From Kofleriaceae bacterium (GTDB lineage: Bacteria > Myxococcota_A > Polyangia > Haliangiales > Haliangiaceae), in NCBI GenBank assembly GCA_022842285.1, contig JALHPV010000005.1, forward strand, positions 1 to 64,000: a stretch of DNA of 64,000 nt. The letters are read 5' to 3'. Below the pieces are notes generated by a model. It saw only the letters and a list, made by a program, of their open reading frames with translations. It did no database searches and was not told the DNA's origin. Position 1 is the first letter of the stretch; each line of letters begins with the position of its first letter. Shown here piece after piece: positions 34,554 to 43,698 of the stretch. The position numbers and the translations under genes are program-made.

Positions 34554-34883
34554 CTAGTAGGCGATGTGGACATGCGTGCCGTGGCCGCCGATCGCACCGA
34601 TGTTCCGCCCATTCTTGATGCCACCCATCGGGTCGTAGAAGAGCTCGGTCGGGTTCGTGCCGGCCATCTCCCGGTAGAACTGCCTCATCGCACCGTGCGA
34701 GCCGGCCGCATCGAACGCGCGCCCCGAGTAGTGGTACGAGCCCGGTGCGTGCCGACCGCCCGTCGTCGACGTGATGCGAAGTCCGAGCTCCTGCGCGCGC
34801 GCCCGGGCATCACCGAGGCGGCTACCGCCGAAGCAGTCGACGAGATCGTTCGAATCGATGGTCTGGAACACGTCGTTGGTCAT
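34554..34883 (-). CDS. LAS-type (M15-like) zinc peptidase domain protein
   Basis: 109 residues from ATG 34883 (the frame runs open to 35018, where a longer, less convincing N-terminus is possible). It carries the LAS metallopeptidase pattern: 'GSYHYSGRAFDAAG' (SxHxxGxAxD, zinc His and Asp) near residue 52, and a terminal 'GGHGTHVHIAY' (HxH). The catalytic Glu that usually precedes HxH is not obvious; 'TELFYDPMGG' may supply one. No signal peptide is seen in this form. Such folds cleave D-amino-acid peptide cross-links; the target could be cell wall. Between PHB and lipoprotein genes. Confidence 0.6.
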   Translation of the reverse strand: MTNDVFQTIDSNDLVDCFGGSRLGDARARAQELGLRITSTTGGRHAPGSYHYSGRAFDAAGSHGAMRQFYREMAGTNPTELFYDPMGGIKNGRNIGAIGGHGTHVHIAY

Positions 34884-35086
34884 GCGAGGACCACATATCA
34901 ACTTCGGCGCCAACTCGATTTCGTGGGAATTGATCACCGCGGGAGACGATCTGTAACCCGCAGTCTCCGACGAGAAATCGCCCAAGCCCGTGACTCCTCG
35001 TCGGACGGTGAGCCGCACTACCGCTGCAACTCGCCCTCGCGTGGCGCCAACTCTTGCCGCCGTGGCTGATCGAGTTGGTGAGGGAG

Positions 35087-35092
35087 TATGGT
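35087..35092 (+). promoter_or_regulatory. -10-like hexamer for the DUF2785-like lipoprotein
   Basis: TATGGT then 6 nt then ATG 35099. The 215-bp space before it (34884-35098) shows nothing else except the possible longer N-terminus of the peptidase gene. Confidence 0.45.
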
Positions 35093-35098
35093 CCTGCC

Positions 35099-36034
35099 AT
35101 GCGCGCGCTCTCGTTGGTGATCGGCCTGGGACTCGTCGCCTGTCGCGCCGCCGCCCCCGCGCCGGCCTGCCCGCAGGTCGAGACCGTGGCGGCCCCCATG
35201 ATCCCGGCCGATGACGATCAGCTGCGTCGCTGGCAGGCGATCCGCGCCGCCCCCGAGATGACGCCTCCGGAGGGAACCACCACGACCTCTCTGGTGCCAG
35301 AGCTCGTCGAGTATCTCGGCTCGCTGGACCCGGTCCGTCGCGATGACATCGCCTACACGGTCCTCACGCAATGGATGCGCAGCGGCACGCTGCCGGACGA
35401 AGGCGTCCGCTCGCTGATGATCCAGCTCCTCGCGAACCTCGAGGGTGACCTCGCGGTGCCCGCGGGCGTCTTTCTCCGCTCGTTCTCGGTCCTCGTACTC
35501 GGCGAGGTCGTCCGCCGTCACACGAAGCAGCCCTTCCTGACGCAGGACGAGCTCGCGACGCTGGTCACCGCCACCGTGGCCTACGCCAACCGCGAGACGG
35601 ATCTGCGCGGCCACACGGGGCCTACGGGCTGGGCCCATGCGGCCGCGCACACGGGCGACCTCCTGTGGCGTCTCGGGCAGGTCCCCGCCGTGAATGCCAC
35701 CCAGCGCGCGCTCTTGCTCGGCGCCGCCTCCGCGGTCATGACGCGCCCGCACGGCCAGATCCTCGCTGCGGGCGAAGACGGCCGCCTCGCGGTCGGCGTG
35801 CTCGCGCTGGTTCACACCGACGTGACGACCGCCGCGATCGACGCCTGGCTCGCCGGGCTGGCGGCCCCCCTCCTCGCCGCCCCGGCGCCCACGTTCGACG
35901 CCAACCTGTTCGCGCAGCAGCGCAACGCGCGGAACCTCCTGTTCACGCTCTTCGTGCAGCTCACCGTCGCGCCCGAGAGAACCGCGACCGAGCAGCACCT
36001 CCTCGACGGCATCCGCGCTCTCATCGCCGGTTAG
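35099..36034 (+). CDS. DUF2785-like lipoprotein
   Basis: 311 residues from ATG 35099. 'MRALSLVIGLGLVACRAAAP' is a lipoprotein signal (LVAC). An all-helical domain follows; 'NRETDLRGHTGPTGWAHAAAHTGDLLWRLGQVP' near residue 170 is the DUF2785 signature (R-G-x-T-x2-x-G-W-A-H-A-x-A-H). DUF2785 function is unknown; the conserved His residues look metal-binding. The gene ends in a 4-bp convergent overlap with the arrestin-like gene. A leaderless-type TATGGT precedes the ATG. Confidence 0.75.
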   Translation: MRALSLVIGLGLVACRAAAPAPACPQVETVAAPMIPADDDQLRRWQAIRAAPEMTPPEGTTTTSLVPELVEYLGSLDPVRRDDIAYTVLTQWMRSGTLPDEGVRSLMIQLLANLEGDLAVPAGVFLRSFSVLVLGEVVRRHTKQPFLTQDELATLVTATVAYANRETDLRGHTGPTGWAHAAAHTGDLLWRLGQVPAVNATQRALLLGAASAVMTRPHGQILAAGEDGRLAVGVLALVHTDVTTAAIDAWLAGLAAPLLAAPAPTFDANLFAQQRNARNLLFTLFVQLTVAPERTATEQHLLDGIRALIAG

Positions 36035-37275
36035 CGGAACGGACTGTAAGCGGCGGCCGCGGGATCGGCGGCGATGCGCAGGCGATCGATCGTGCGCAGC
36101 GTCTGATCGAGCGTCGCGCGGAGGGTGTCGAGCGTGTGGTCGTCGAGCGTCGGCGCCGCCTGCTCGTACATGACGCGGCTGTCGGTCCACTCGAGGAGGC
36201 CGGCGAGCTGGACGCGCGAGATCGCGAGCGGCGGCACATCGATCGCGACGACGACGAACCGTCCGAGCTTGCCGCGATGGACCACGCCGACGAGGATCGA
36301 GTACGGACCGACCGTCCAGCGAGCGGCGACATCGCCGACGAAGTCCGAGCCGGGCGAGGTCACGATCTGCCAGCCGTGGCGCTGCGCGTAGGCGGCGAGG
36401 CGCGCCTGGTCACTGCTGTCGGTGAGCCCGGGCGCAGGCCCGGGGGGACCGAGCCGGGTACCGGCGGGCACGATCACGAGCCGTGTGTCGACGGCGAGCG
36501 CCTTCGTCGAGACGCGGAGCTTCCAGTCGAGCGAATGCGTGACGCCGCCGAGTGTGGGCGGCTGATTGGTGGGCAGATGGAACGAGAAGGGCGTGGCGGT
36601 GGCGCCAACCGGCAGGGCCACGCTCGTCGTGATCGGGCTGCCATCCATCGACCACGGATTCTTCCAGCCGCGCAGCTCGAACACCGGCGTGAAGGTGAGC
36701 TCGACATCGCGCGGGGAGCGGACATCGACGTTGAAGAGCGCGACCGTGCCGGTGATGTGCTCGCCGACGGCAAAGCACCTCGCCGGCAGCCCCAGCTCGA
36801 GCCGGGGTGCTTGCGGATCGCGGACGTCGGACGTGAGGGTGAGCGGCGAGCCCCGCGTTCCGGCCTGGGGCGTGGTCTTGACGTCGAGCTCGACGATCTT
36901 GAACTCGTGCTTCGCCTTGAACCACCCCTTGCGCGTCACCTTCACCATGCCCGCGTAGTCGGTGTAGACGGGCGACAGGCGATACGGCGCGGGCAGATCC
37001 GCACGCGCCGTGAAGTCCACGGGGAAGCGAGTCTCGCCCGCGACAAGCGTCATCGGCCCCGCGATCGTGTGCTCGTAGAGGCGCTCCTCGTGCCGCGCTC
37101 TCGGAGCATGCGAACCCGGCCCATGCCGCCACGCTTCGGTGCGAGCGACGTGCACGTAGATCGAGTCCACCTGCTCCGGCTTGCGCGTGCGCACGATCAC
37201 GGACCCGACGTACCGTTGACCCGCAACGATGACGCGCGGCTCGAAAGTGATGTCCACCGATGTCACGTGTATCAC
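36031..37275 (-). CDS. Arrestin-fold-like protein with unknown C-terminal domain
   Basis: 414 residues. GTG 37275 (or GTG 37266). Residues 1-270 read as two beta-sandwiches: 'VTSVDITFEPRVIVAGQRYVGSVIVRTRKPEQVDSIYVHVA', 'YEHTIAGPMTLVAGETRFPVDFTA', 'LGLPARCFAVGEHITGTVALFN', 'VVPFSFHLPTNQPP' style strands, much like bacterial arrestin/Spo0M proteins. The C-terminal part (about 285-414) is alpha-beta and unassigned. No signal or membrane helix. Function unknown; the fold call is moderate. Confidence 0.6.
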   Translation of the reverse strand: MIHVTSVDITFEPRVIVAGQRYVGSVIVRTRKPEQVDSIYVHVARTEAWRHGPGSHAPRARHEERLYEHTIAGPMTLVAGETRFPVDFTARADLPAPYRLSPVYTDYAGMVKVTRKGWFKAKHEFKIVELDVKTTPQAGTRGSPLTLTSDVRDPQAPRLELGLPARCFAVGEHITGTVALFNVDVRSPRDVELTFTPVFELRGWKNPWSMDGSPITTSVALPVGATATPFSFHLPTNQPPTLGGVTHSLDWKLRVSTKALAVDTRLVIVPAGTRLGPPGPAPGLTDSSDQARLAAYAQRHGWQIVTSPGSDFVGDVAARWTVGPYSILVGVVHRGKLGRFVVVAIDVPPLAISRVQLAGLLEWTDSRVMYEQAAPTLDDHTLDTLRATLDQTLRTIDRLRIAADPAAAAYSPFR

Positions 37276-37312
37276 CGCTGTAAGCGGGTTGCTCTCGCGG
37301 CGTTGTTCGCAC

Positions 37313-38401
37313 GTGCGAAACGCCTTGGTTGCGGTCTTCCTCCTCGGTTGCGGTGCCGGCTACAAGGCGTCGGCCGCCTCGCCCATGGCCCAGGCCAGCG
37401 GCAACGCCGGCCCCCCTGCGCCGCCCCTCCCGACGGCATCCGGCGGCAACGCGTCGCCGGTCATCCCCGAGGCGCTCGTCATCGAAGGCTCGGTCTTTCT
37501 CGAGGTCGGCGAGATCAAGGACATCGTCCCTGCCCTCCGCGCCCAGGTCGAGGGCGCCGGGGGCCGGATCATCGCGGAGAACGTCTCCGGCGGCGAGGAG
37601 TCGTGGAGCGCGACGCTGAAGCTCCGCCTCCCGCCCGACAAGGTCGAGCCGGTCATCACCTTCCTCGCCGCGCGCGGCGACATCACCTCGAAGGTCATCT
37701 CCGCCACGGATGTCTCGAAGCAGCTCTTCGACCAGGAGCTCGCGATCAAGAACCTGCGCACGACGTTCGATCGCCTCGCGAAGCTGATGGAGACCGGCGG
37801 CCTGCAAGTCGCCCAGATCCTCGAGATCGAGCGCGAGATGACCCGCATCCGCGGCCAGATCGACCAGCTCGAAGGCGACCAGCGTTACCTCAAGGATCGC
37901 GTCGCCCTCGCCACGCTCGATATTCACATCACGCGCCGCGACGGCGCCGTCGAGGTTGCGCAGGCGAAGGTCTACCCCGGGGCCCGCGCCGCGATGCTCA
38001 CGCTCTTCGACCCGGGCAACCGCGAGCGCACGCGCTTCGGCGCCGGCTTCGTGCTCCACACCCTCTTCCGCAACGCCTCGCTCGAGGTCGACATCTTCCA
38101 GAAGGAGCGCGACGAGGCCGGCACCGACTCGTCGAGCGCGCTCATCGCCACCTTCGGCGGGGCCGCGTACTCCGACTTCCTCGGCGGCGGCAAGCGCAAG
38201 TTCCTGAACCCGTACATCGGAGGCCGCCTCGGCTATGGCTACCTCGACTCGAGTCGCTTCGTCCTCCAGGGCGAGGCGGGCGTCGAGCTCTTCAAGTCGA
38301 CTTACGTCATCGTCGACGTGAGTGCCCGCGCCACTGGCTTCATCGGCAAGGCCACGGACCTCGGACTCGTCACCGCCGCCGGAGTCTCGATCGCCTTCTA
38401 G
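37313..38401 (+). CDS. DUF4349 domain lipoprotein with C-terminal beta region
   Basis: 362 residues from GTG 37313 ('VRNALVAVFLLGCGAGYKAS', lipobox LLGC). Residues 60-225 match DUF4349: 'SVFLEVGEIKDIVPALRAQVEGAGGRIIAENVSGG', 'ATLKLRLPPDKVEPVITFLAARGDITSKVISATDVSKQLFDQEL', 'RLAKLMETGGLQVAQILEIEREMTRIRGQIDQLEGDQRYLKDRV'. The coiled coil mediates oligomer packing. The C-terminal 130 residues are beta-rich ('AYSDFLGGGKRKFLNPYIGGRLGYGY...') and may be membrane-associated. Start upstream of 37313 has no signal. Confidence 0.8.
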   Translation: MRNALVAVFLLGCGAGYKASAASPMAQASGNAGPPAPPLPTASGGNASPVIPEALVIEGSVFLEVGEIKDIVPALRAQVEGAGGRIIAENVSGGEESWSATLKLRLPPDKVEPVITFLAARGDITSKVISATDVSKQLFDQELAIKNLRTTFDRLAKLMETGGLQVAQILEIEREMTRIRGQIDQLEGDQRYLKDRVALATLDIHITRRDGAVEVAQAKVYPGARAAMLTLFDPGNRERTRFGAGFVLHTLFRNASLEVDIFQKERDEAGTDSSSALIATFGGAAYSDFLGGGKRKFLNPYIGGRLGYGYLDSSRFVLQGEAGVELFKSTYVIVDVSARATGFIGKATDLGLVTAAGVSIAF

Positions 38402-39265
38402 CTACTTGAACATCTTCGCCTCGACCGAGCCGCAGTACTCCCTCTGCGTCGTGGTCACGAGCTCGTGCTGCTTGTCGAACTCGTACTTGCGGACGAACGT
38501 GCGCGCCTTGCCGTTGCCACACGTCTGCGCCTCGTTCGAGGCCGCACCGCTCACGTCGAACCAGTAGGTGGCCGCCGCGAGCTTCTTCGGATCCATCGAG
38601 GTGTCGCCACCGGCCAGCGTGTAGACGGCGGTGACGTTGTAGCCGAGCGCCATCGCGAGCTTGTCGGCCTTGAGGACGGCCTTGTACGGGGCCGCGCGCT
38701 GCTCGAGCACTTCCTCGGCGCGCTTCAGCGGGGCGTCGCAGAACTTGATGCGCAGCGACTCGATCGAGCCCTGCCACTGGGTGGGCTTGCCGTTCACGTA
38801 CACCTCGCGCGCCGGGACCTTCGTGGTGCCCGGGATGCCGGCGGCGATGACCTTGTCGTAGACCTCCTTGCAGCCCTGGTACACGGTGATCTGCGCGGTC
38901 GACTCGCCTTCGGCAGCGAGCTTCAGCCAGCGCTCGAGCTCGCGCACCTTGCCCTGGCGCTCGATGGCCGCGCAGGCCGTGCGCGCTTCGGCGAGGGTGT
39001 GGTCGCCGGCCTTCAGGGTCGGGATGTCGTTGTCGAGCGTGACCACCGACTTCGCGGACGCCTGCTGCAGGTCGGCCAGGAGCGTCGTGCAGGAGGCCGG
39101 CTCGAAGCCGTTCACGAAGCTCTCCGAGACGTTCCAGATGCCGGTCGACTCCTCGTACCAGGACTGCGAGAGGACCTGGCCCAGCTCGGCGAGCTTGGCA
39201 TCGGTGTCGGCCAGGGCGGGGGTGGTGAGGGCGGCCAGGATGGCGAAACTGGAGAACTTGGTCAT
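38402..39265 (-). CDS. Secreted protein of unknown function
   Basis: 287 residues. N-terminus 'MTKFSSFAILAALTTPALADTDA' is a Sec signal cleaved after ALA. The mature protein is helical with cysteines spaced as possible disulfide pairs (SCTTL, TACAAIE, YQGCKE, KFCDAP, TCGNG, EYCGS). No domain recognised. Its stop is adjacent to the stop of the DUF4349 gene (convergent). Confidence 0.75.
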   Translation of the reverse strand: MTKFSSFAILAALTTPALADTDAKLAELGQVLSQSWYEESTGIWNVSESFVNGFEPASCTTLLADLQQASAKSVVTLDNDIPTLKAGDHTLAEARTACAAIERQGKVRELERWLKLAAEGESTAQITVYQGCKEVYDKVIAAGIPGTTKVPAREVYVNGKPTQWQGSIESLRIKFCDAPLKRAEEVLEQRAAPYKAVLKADKLAMALGYNVTAVYTLAGGDTSMDPKKLAAATYWFDVSGAASNEAQTCGNGKARTFVRKYEFDKQHELVTTTQREYCGSVEAKMFK

Positions 39266-39342
39266 GAGGAGCCGTTCGGCCGGCCTCCGCCAGGGTTGCT
39301 ATGAAAGTTCGTGGCCTCCGCGGTCGCCCCCCACCAGCTCGG

Positions 39343-40968
39343 CTAGGACGTCGCCGCGCGCAACGCACCGACGAGCTTCGCGTCGGGATCGACGAACGCG
39401 AGGCCAAACCCGAGCTCCGTCTGGCGCACGACCGTCGCCTGCACCAGGTGCCGTTCCTGCGTGAGCGTCCCCGCCACCGGCACGTGCAAGGTCAACGCGA
39501 CGACCACGCCGATGTCGAGCTTGCGCTTCGTCGTGAGGAACGCCCCCGTGATGCTGACGTCGCGCAACACCGTCGAGAAGAACGAGCCATTCGGGAGCTC
39601 GACCATCACGTCCATCGGCACCACGGTGCGCGGCGCACGCGGCGGCCCCGTCACTTCGTGACGCATGGGAATCGGCGAGGAGTCGCGCCTGAGGGTCGTC
39701 GATCGCGGCGGCGGTGGCTTCAAGAGCGCGAGCCGGCTCGTCCGGGTGACGACATTGGCCGGCAGCGATCGCTTCACCGGCGCGTCGTCGGCATACACGG
39801 ACGGCTTCGCGGGGGGCGGCGACTCCCCCGTCGCTCTCGGTGGCGGCGGTGCCGCCGGCTCGACGGGTTCCGTCGTCATCCCGATCTCGTTCAGGAACGC
39901 GACCGCGAGCGGGTGGTCCGGTACGAAGTCGAGCAGCGTCGCAGCGTACGGCTGCGCGGCCAGCAGGTCGTTCGCATCGCGCCACGCGATGGTGAGCCCG
40001 AGCCCCGTCAGGTACAGCGCCTCGTGCTCGGGCAAGGGCGCCGCGAGGGCCTGCACGAGCAGCGGCATGAGCTCGTGCGTCGAATGCTGCGCCCGGGCAT
40101 GCGAGACGAGCAGCTCCCACGCCGCGACATGCGAGCTGATGTCGGGCAGCAGCGCGGTGTACGTGGTCTCGAGGGCGAGCCGCACCAGGCGCAGCCCCAA
40201 CCCGGGTTGCACCCCACGCTCGACGAGCACACTCCCCGCGGTCCGCATCCGCTCGACGGCCTCGACCCGCGTCGCCGCGCCCTCGAAGCGCTGCCGGTAG
40301 TGATCGAGCAGGTCCGCGGCATCGTTCCTCTCGAGCAGGTAGTCCTCGACGAGGATCTCGAGCTTCGGATCATCCGGGCAGGCCCGCGCCGCCGTGGCCA
40401 CGAGCAGCGGCAACTTCGCGGGGGCGCCCAGCCGCGCGAGCCGGATCGCGTGCGCATAGTGCGGAGCCGCCGCCGCTCCCCGCGTCACCAGGGCCGTCGC
40501 CAGCGTCGCTCCGATCGCCGCCTCGATGTCGAACGGCGCCTGCTCGGCCAGTGCGAGCAACGCCGTGGCCTCGGCCCGCTGCGCCGACGTGGCCGGCCCC
40601 AGCGCGTCGAGCGCCTTGCGGAGCGGCCCGACCGCGAGGTCGCGCATCCCCGCATCGAGGTACGCCGTGCCCGCCGTGACGAGGTCGCCCCGCGCCGCCG
40701 CGAGCTCGGCCCGGGTCATGTGCGCCCGGAGCGCCTCGGCGAGTCGCTCCGCATGCCCTCCGGCCTCGGGGTGCTGCGCGCGCCACGCATCGACGTACAA
40801 CGCGAGCGCGCGTCCACGATCCGGGTCGCACTGCTCGCTCGCCTGCGCCAGGTCGAACATCTTCTCGGCGCTCCTCCCCCGCCCGACCTCGGCCCGGAGG
40901 ACCGCTAGCTCGCCACTCCACTCCACCGCGCGACCGAGTCGCGTCTTGAGCCACCGCGCCAATCCCAC
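39343..40968 (-). CDS. TPR-like helical protein with C-terminal PilZ-like domain
   Basis: 541 residues from GTG 40968. Residues 1-385 are helical repeats ('AEKMFDLAQASEQCDPDRGRALALYVDAW', 'LALAEQAPFDIEAAIGATLATALVTRG', 'LLDHYRQRFEGAATRVEAVERM'). After a Pro-rich linker (385-440), residues 440-540 form a PilZ-like barrel: 'RAPRTVVPMDVMVELPNGSFFSTVLRDVSITGAFLTTKRKLDIGVVVALTLHVP' with D-x-S-x2-G-A. Early Arg residues of the c-di-GMP site are partly missing. The GTG is preceded by TACGCT at 6 nt. Probably a scaffold or envelope regulator. Confidence 0.75.
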   Translation of the reverse strand: MGLARWLKTRLGRAVEWSGELAVLRAEVGRGRSAEKMFDLAQASEQCDPDRGRALALYVDAWRAQHPEAGGHAERLAEALRAHMTRAELAAARGDLVTAGTAYLDAGMRDLAVGPLRKALDALGPATSAQRAEATALLALAEQAPFDIEAAIGATLATALVTRGAAAAPHYAHAIRLARLGAPAKLPLLVATAARACPDDPKLEILVEDYLLERNDAADLLDHYRQRFEGAATRVEAVERMRTAGSVLVERGVQPGLGLRLVRLALETTYTALLPDISSHVAAWELLVSHARAQHSTHELMPLLVQALAAPLPEHEALYLTGLGLTIAWRDANDLLAAQPYAATLLDFVPDHPLAVAFLNEIGMTTEPVEPAAPPPPRATGESPPPAKPSVYADDAPVKRSLPANVVTRTSRLALLKPPPPRSTTLRRDSSPIPMRHEVTGPPRAPRTVVPMDVMVELPNGSFFSTVLRDVSITGAFLTTKRKLDIGVVVALTLHVPVAGTLTQERHLVQATVVRQTELGFGLAFVDPDAKLVGALRAATS

Positions 40969-40974
40969 CTCCCC

Positions 40975-40980
40975 AGCGTA
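40975..40980 (-). promoter_or_regulatory. -10-like hexamer for the PilZ gene
   Basis: TACGCT on the minus strand, then 6 nt (ggggag), then GTG 40968. Confidence 0.4.
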
Positions 40981-41021
40981 TCCCGGCTCGTCGGCAGCTC
41001 GATACCGCCAATACCCGCGTG

Positions 41022-42056
41022 CTACCCGGCGGCGAGGATCTCGTGGACGCGAGGCTGCACGCGCGTTCCGATGAGCTCGATGCTTCGCATCAGCTGCGCG
41101 TGCGGCATCCGCCCGTTGCTGTACTTCAGATCGAAGCGCGTGAGCCCGAGCAGCTTCGCTGTCGCCGCGATCTTCGTCGCCACGGTCTCCGGCGCCCCGC
41201 AGTACACGGCCCCGACCGCACACTCCTGCTCGAACTGGGCTCGGTTGGGCGGCGGCCATCCGCGCTCCTTCCCGATGCGCGTCCGCTGCTCCAGGAAGTG
41301 GGGCCACAGCTCCTCGCGCGCCTGCTCGTCCGTCTCGGCGACATGCCCCGGCGAGTGCACGCCGATCGCCTCGACGCCCTTCCCGAGCTCCGTCATCGCC
41401 CGCCGGTACAGGTCCGCAAACGCCACGAACCGCTGCGCCGGTCCGCCGATGATGGCGAGCATGAGCGGAAACCCGTAGTGCGCCGCGCGCAGCACCGACT
41501 GCGGCGTCCCGCCCACACCGATCCAGGTGCGCAGCGTCCCCGTCTCGACGGGCGGATACACCGCCTCGACATCGAGCGGCGCCCGATGCCGCCCCCGCCA
41601 CCGCACCGGCGACGTCTGCGCCTGCACGGCCGCATACAGGTCCACCTTCTCCTCGAACAGCGGCTCGTACTCCGACGTGCTGTACCCGAACAGCGGGAAC
41701 GACTCGGTGAACGACCCGCGCCCGAGAATGACCTCCGCGCGCCCGTTGCTCACGGCATCGACGGTCGAGAAGCGCTGGAACACGCGAATCGGATCGTCCG
41801 TCGACAGCACCGTCACCGCCGACCCGAGCCGGATCTGCTTCGTCCGGGCCGCGATCGCCGCGAGCACGACCTCGGGGGCCGACACCGCGAAGTCATCCCG
41901 GTGGTGCTCACCGACGCCAATGAACGCGAGCCCGAGCTGATCCGCGAGGACGCCCTGCTCGACGACATGCCGGATCGCCTGCGCATGCGAGACGAGCCCC
42001 CCGCCGGCATCGAGGGTGCGATCACCGAACGTATCCAGTCCGATTTCGAGAGCCAT
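41022..42056 (-). CDS. LLM class (luciferase-like) flavin-dependent oxidoreductase
   Basis: 344 residues from ATG 42056; the upstream frame is not protein-like. Matches the luciferase-like monooxygenase fold: 'MALEIGLDTFGDR', 'GVGEHHRDDFAVSAPEVVLAAIAARTKQIRLGSAVTVLSTDDPIRVFQRFSTVDAVSNGRAEVILGRGSFTESFPLFGY' and 'IGVGGTPQSVLRAAHYGFPLMLAIIGG'. 'GVGEHHRDDF' is the catalytic His region. FMN- or F420-dependent; substrate not deducible. The 82-bp space to the divergent polysaccharide export gene holds both promoters (TAGGGT on minus strand, TACGGT on plus). Confidence 0.9.
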   Translation of the reverse strand: MALEIGLDTFGDRTLDAGGGLVSHAQAIRHVVEQGVLADQLGLAFIGVGEHHRDDFAVSAPEVVLAAIAARTKQIRLGSAVTVLSTDDPIRVFQRFSTVDAVSNGRAEVILGRGSFTESFPLFGYSTSEYEPLFEEKVDLYAAVQAQTSPVRWRGRHRAPLDVEAVYPPVETGTLRTWIGVGGTPQSVLRAAHYGFPLMLAIIGGPAQRFVAFADLYRRAMTELGKGVEAIGVHSPGHVAETDEQAREELWPHFLEQRTRIGKERGWPPPNRAQFEQECAVGAVYCGAPETVATKIAATAKLLGLTRFDLKYSNGRMPHAQLMRSIELIGTRVQPRVHEILAAG

Positions 42057-42138
42057 ACCTGCGTCCACCCTACCCCCCCTCATCCCGACCCGCGACAGTT
42101 TGATCTTCGCCCGGGGGTAGCCTACGGTCCGTCGAGCC

Positions 42139-43698
42139 ATGCGGTTTGCCATCTCGCTGCTCGTGCTCCTCCTCGTCGGAGGGACCGCTCGCGCGCAGCA
42201 GCTCCCGACCCTCCCCGGCGGCATGACCGATCCGCGGCGCGAGGGGGACGGCGGCGACAGCACACGGATCCCGGTCCGGACCTCGGACACGGAAGTCCTC
42301 GGCGAGACGAGCGGCTCGTCCCAGGGTGGAACCCGCGGCGACCGTCCGATCGAGGCCCCCGTCGATCCGAATCTCTACATCTGCGGCCCCGGCGATGTCT
42401 TCGAGCTCGACTTCTGGGGCCAGCAGAACTTCCAGCTCAAGATCTCCGTCGACCTCGAAGGGCGTGCCTTCATCCAGAAGGTCGGCTTCGTCAACGTGGC
42501 GGGCAAGACCCTTGCCGCCGTCCGCACCCAGGTAAAGAAGCTCGTACGGAGCACGTACCCGGGACTCAAGTTCGATCTCGTCCTCGCCAGCCCCCGTAGC
42601 TTCCTCGTCCACATCGTCGAGAACGTGAAGAAGCCGGGCACCTACGCCACGCAGCCCATGGAGCGGGTGTCGGCCGTCCTCGACCGCGCGGGCGGCATCA
42701 CGGGCTCCCGGCGCCGTATCGCGATCACGCATCGCGACGGCACCGCCACGACGGCGGACCTCGTTCGCTACGAGCTGACAGGCGACGTGACCGCCAACCC
42801 CTACCTCCTCGATGGTGACGTCGTCCGCGTCCAGGTGCCCGATGTCGCCGTCGAGATCACGGGACCGGTGTGGCGCCCGGGCCGCTACGAGCTCGTCGGC
42901 TCCAAGGACCTCGTCGAGCTCATGACGCTCGCCGGCGGCCTCAAGCCCGACGCGGCAACCTCGCTGCCGATCCGGGTCGTGCGTCGCAATGCCAAGTCGC
43001 AAGAGACGTACGAAGAGCACGCCTTCTCGTCGGGCGCCGCCCCTGCGATCGCACTCCGCGACGACGACAAGGTGTTCATTCGTAGCGTTGCGGAGTACCA
43101 GCGCTCCGTGATGCTGATCGGCGCCGTCGCCAACTCCGACAACGCCGACGCCGCCGCGCAGGTGGCCCGCCTCCCGTACATCGAGGGCGACTCGGTGTTG
43201 ACGTTGATCGAACGTGCCGGCGGAATCACGGCCTCCGGCGATCTACGCCGCGCATACATCAGCCACATCGACGACAAGGGCACCACGGTCACGACACCGA
43301 TCGACCTCGAAGCGCTCCTGGTCCGCCGCGACTTCAACGCCGATCGCAAGATCGCCATGGACGACACCATCGTCATCCCGCCCCTGCAGTACAGCGTCCG
43401 TGTCGAAGGGGCCGTCGCTCGCTCGGGCCTCTACCTCTTCAACCCCGACTTCGGCATCGCCGAATACATCGCCCACGCCGGCGGCCGCACGCGCACCGCG
43501 CAGGACCTCGACGACTCGGTCGTCATCGACACCGCCGGCAAGACGCGCGACTACGCGCCGGGGCTCAAGCTTCGACCGGGCGACGCGATCCTCGTCCCCG
43601 AGCGCAGCTTCAGCCGCCCCGAGATCGTGCAGATCGTCCTGGCAGGTGCCGGCATCATTCTGAGTGGCGTCGCGATCACCATCGCGGCAACGAGATGA
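42139..43698 (+). CDS. Outer-membrane polysaccharide export protein (Wza-like, SLBB domains)
   Basis: 519 residues. 'MRFAISLLVLLLVGGTARAQQ' is a Sec signal. The Poly_export domain is at about 75-160 ('NLYICGPGDVFELDFWGQQNFQLKISVDLEGRAFIQKVGFVNVAGKTLAAVRTQVKKLV'). Four SLBB-like repeats follow: 'FLVHIVENVKKPGTYATQPMERVSAVLDRAGGI', 'EITGPVWRPGRYELVGSKDLVELMTLAGGL', 'PYIEGDSVLTLIERAGGI', 'VEGAVARSGLYLFNPDFGIAEYIAHAGG'. A terminal hydrophobic helix 'IVQIVLAGAGIILSGVAITIAA' would form the outer-membrane or inner anchor. It starts the EPS cluster, and its stop overlaps the next gene by ATGA. Confidence 0.93.
   Translation: MRFAISLLVLLLVGGTARAQQLPTLPGGMTDPRREGDGGDSTRIPVRTSDTEVLGETSGSSQGGTRGDRPIEAPVDPNLYICGPGDVFELDFWGQQNFQLKISVDLEGRAFIQKVGFVNVAGKTLAAVRTQVKKLVRSTYPGLKFDLVLASPRSFLVHIVENVKKPGTYATQPMERVSAVLDRAGGITGSRRRIAITHRDGTATTADLVRYELTGDVTANPYLLDGDVVRVQVPDVAVEITGPVWRPGRYELVGSKDLVELMTLAGGLKPDAATSLPIRVVRRNAKSQETYEEHAFSSGAAPAIALRDDDKVFIRSVAEYQRSVMLIGAVANSDNADAAAQVARLPYIEGDSVLTLIERAGGITASGDLRRAYISHIDDKGTTVTTPIDLEALLVRRDFNADRKIAMDDTIVIPPLQYSVRVEGAVARSGLYLFNPDFGIAEYIAHAGGRTRTAQDLDDSVVIDTAGKTRDYAPGLKLRPGDAILVPERSFSRPEIVQIVLAGAGIILSGVAITIAATR

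Noticed and set aside
36031-38409. Long open frames on the strand opposite to, or in other frames of, real genes (for example the 914-codon frame across 35665-38409)
   Set aside because: Composed of Arg/Ala/Pro-rich translation typical of shadow frames in GC-rich DNA; the overlapping genes have clear domains.
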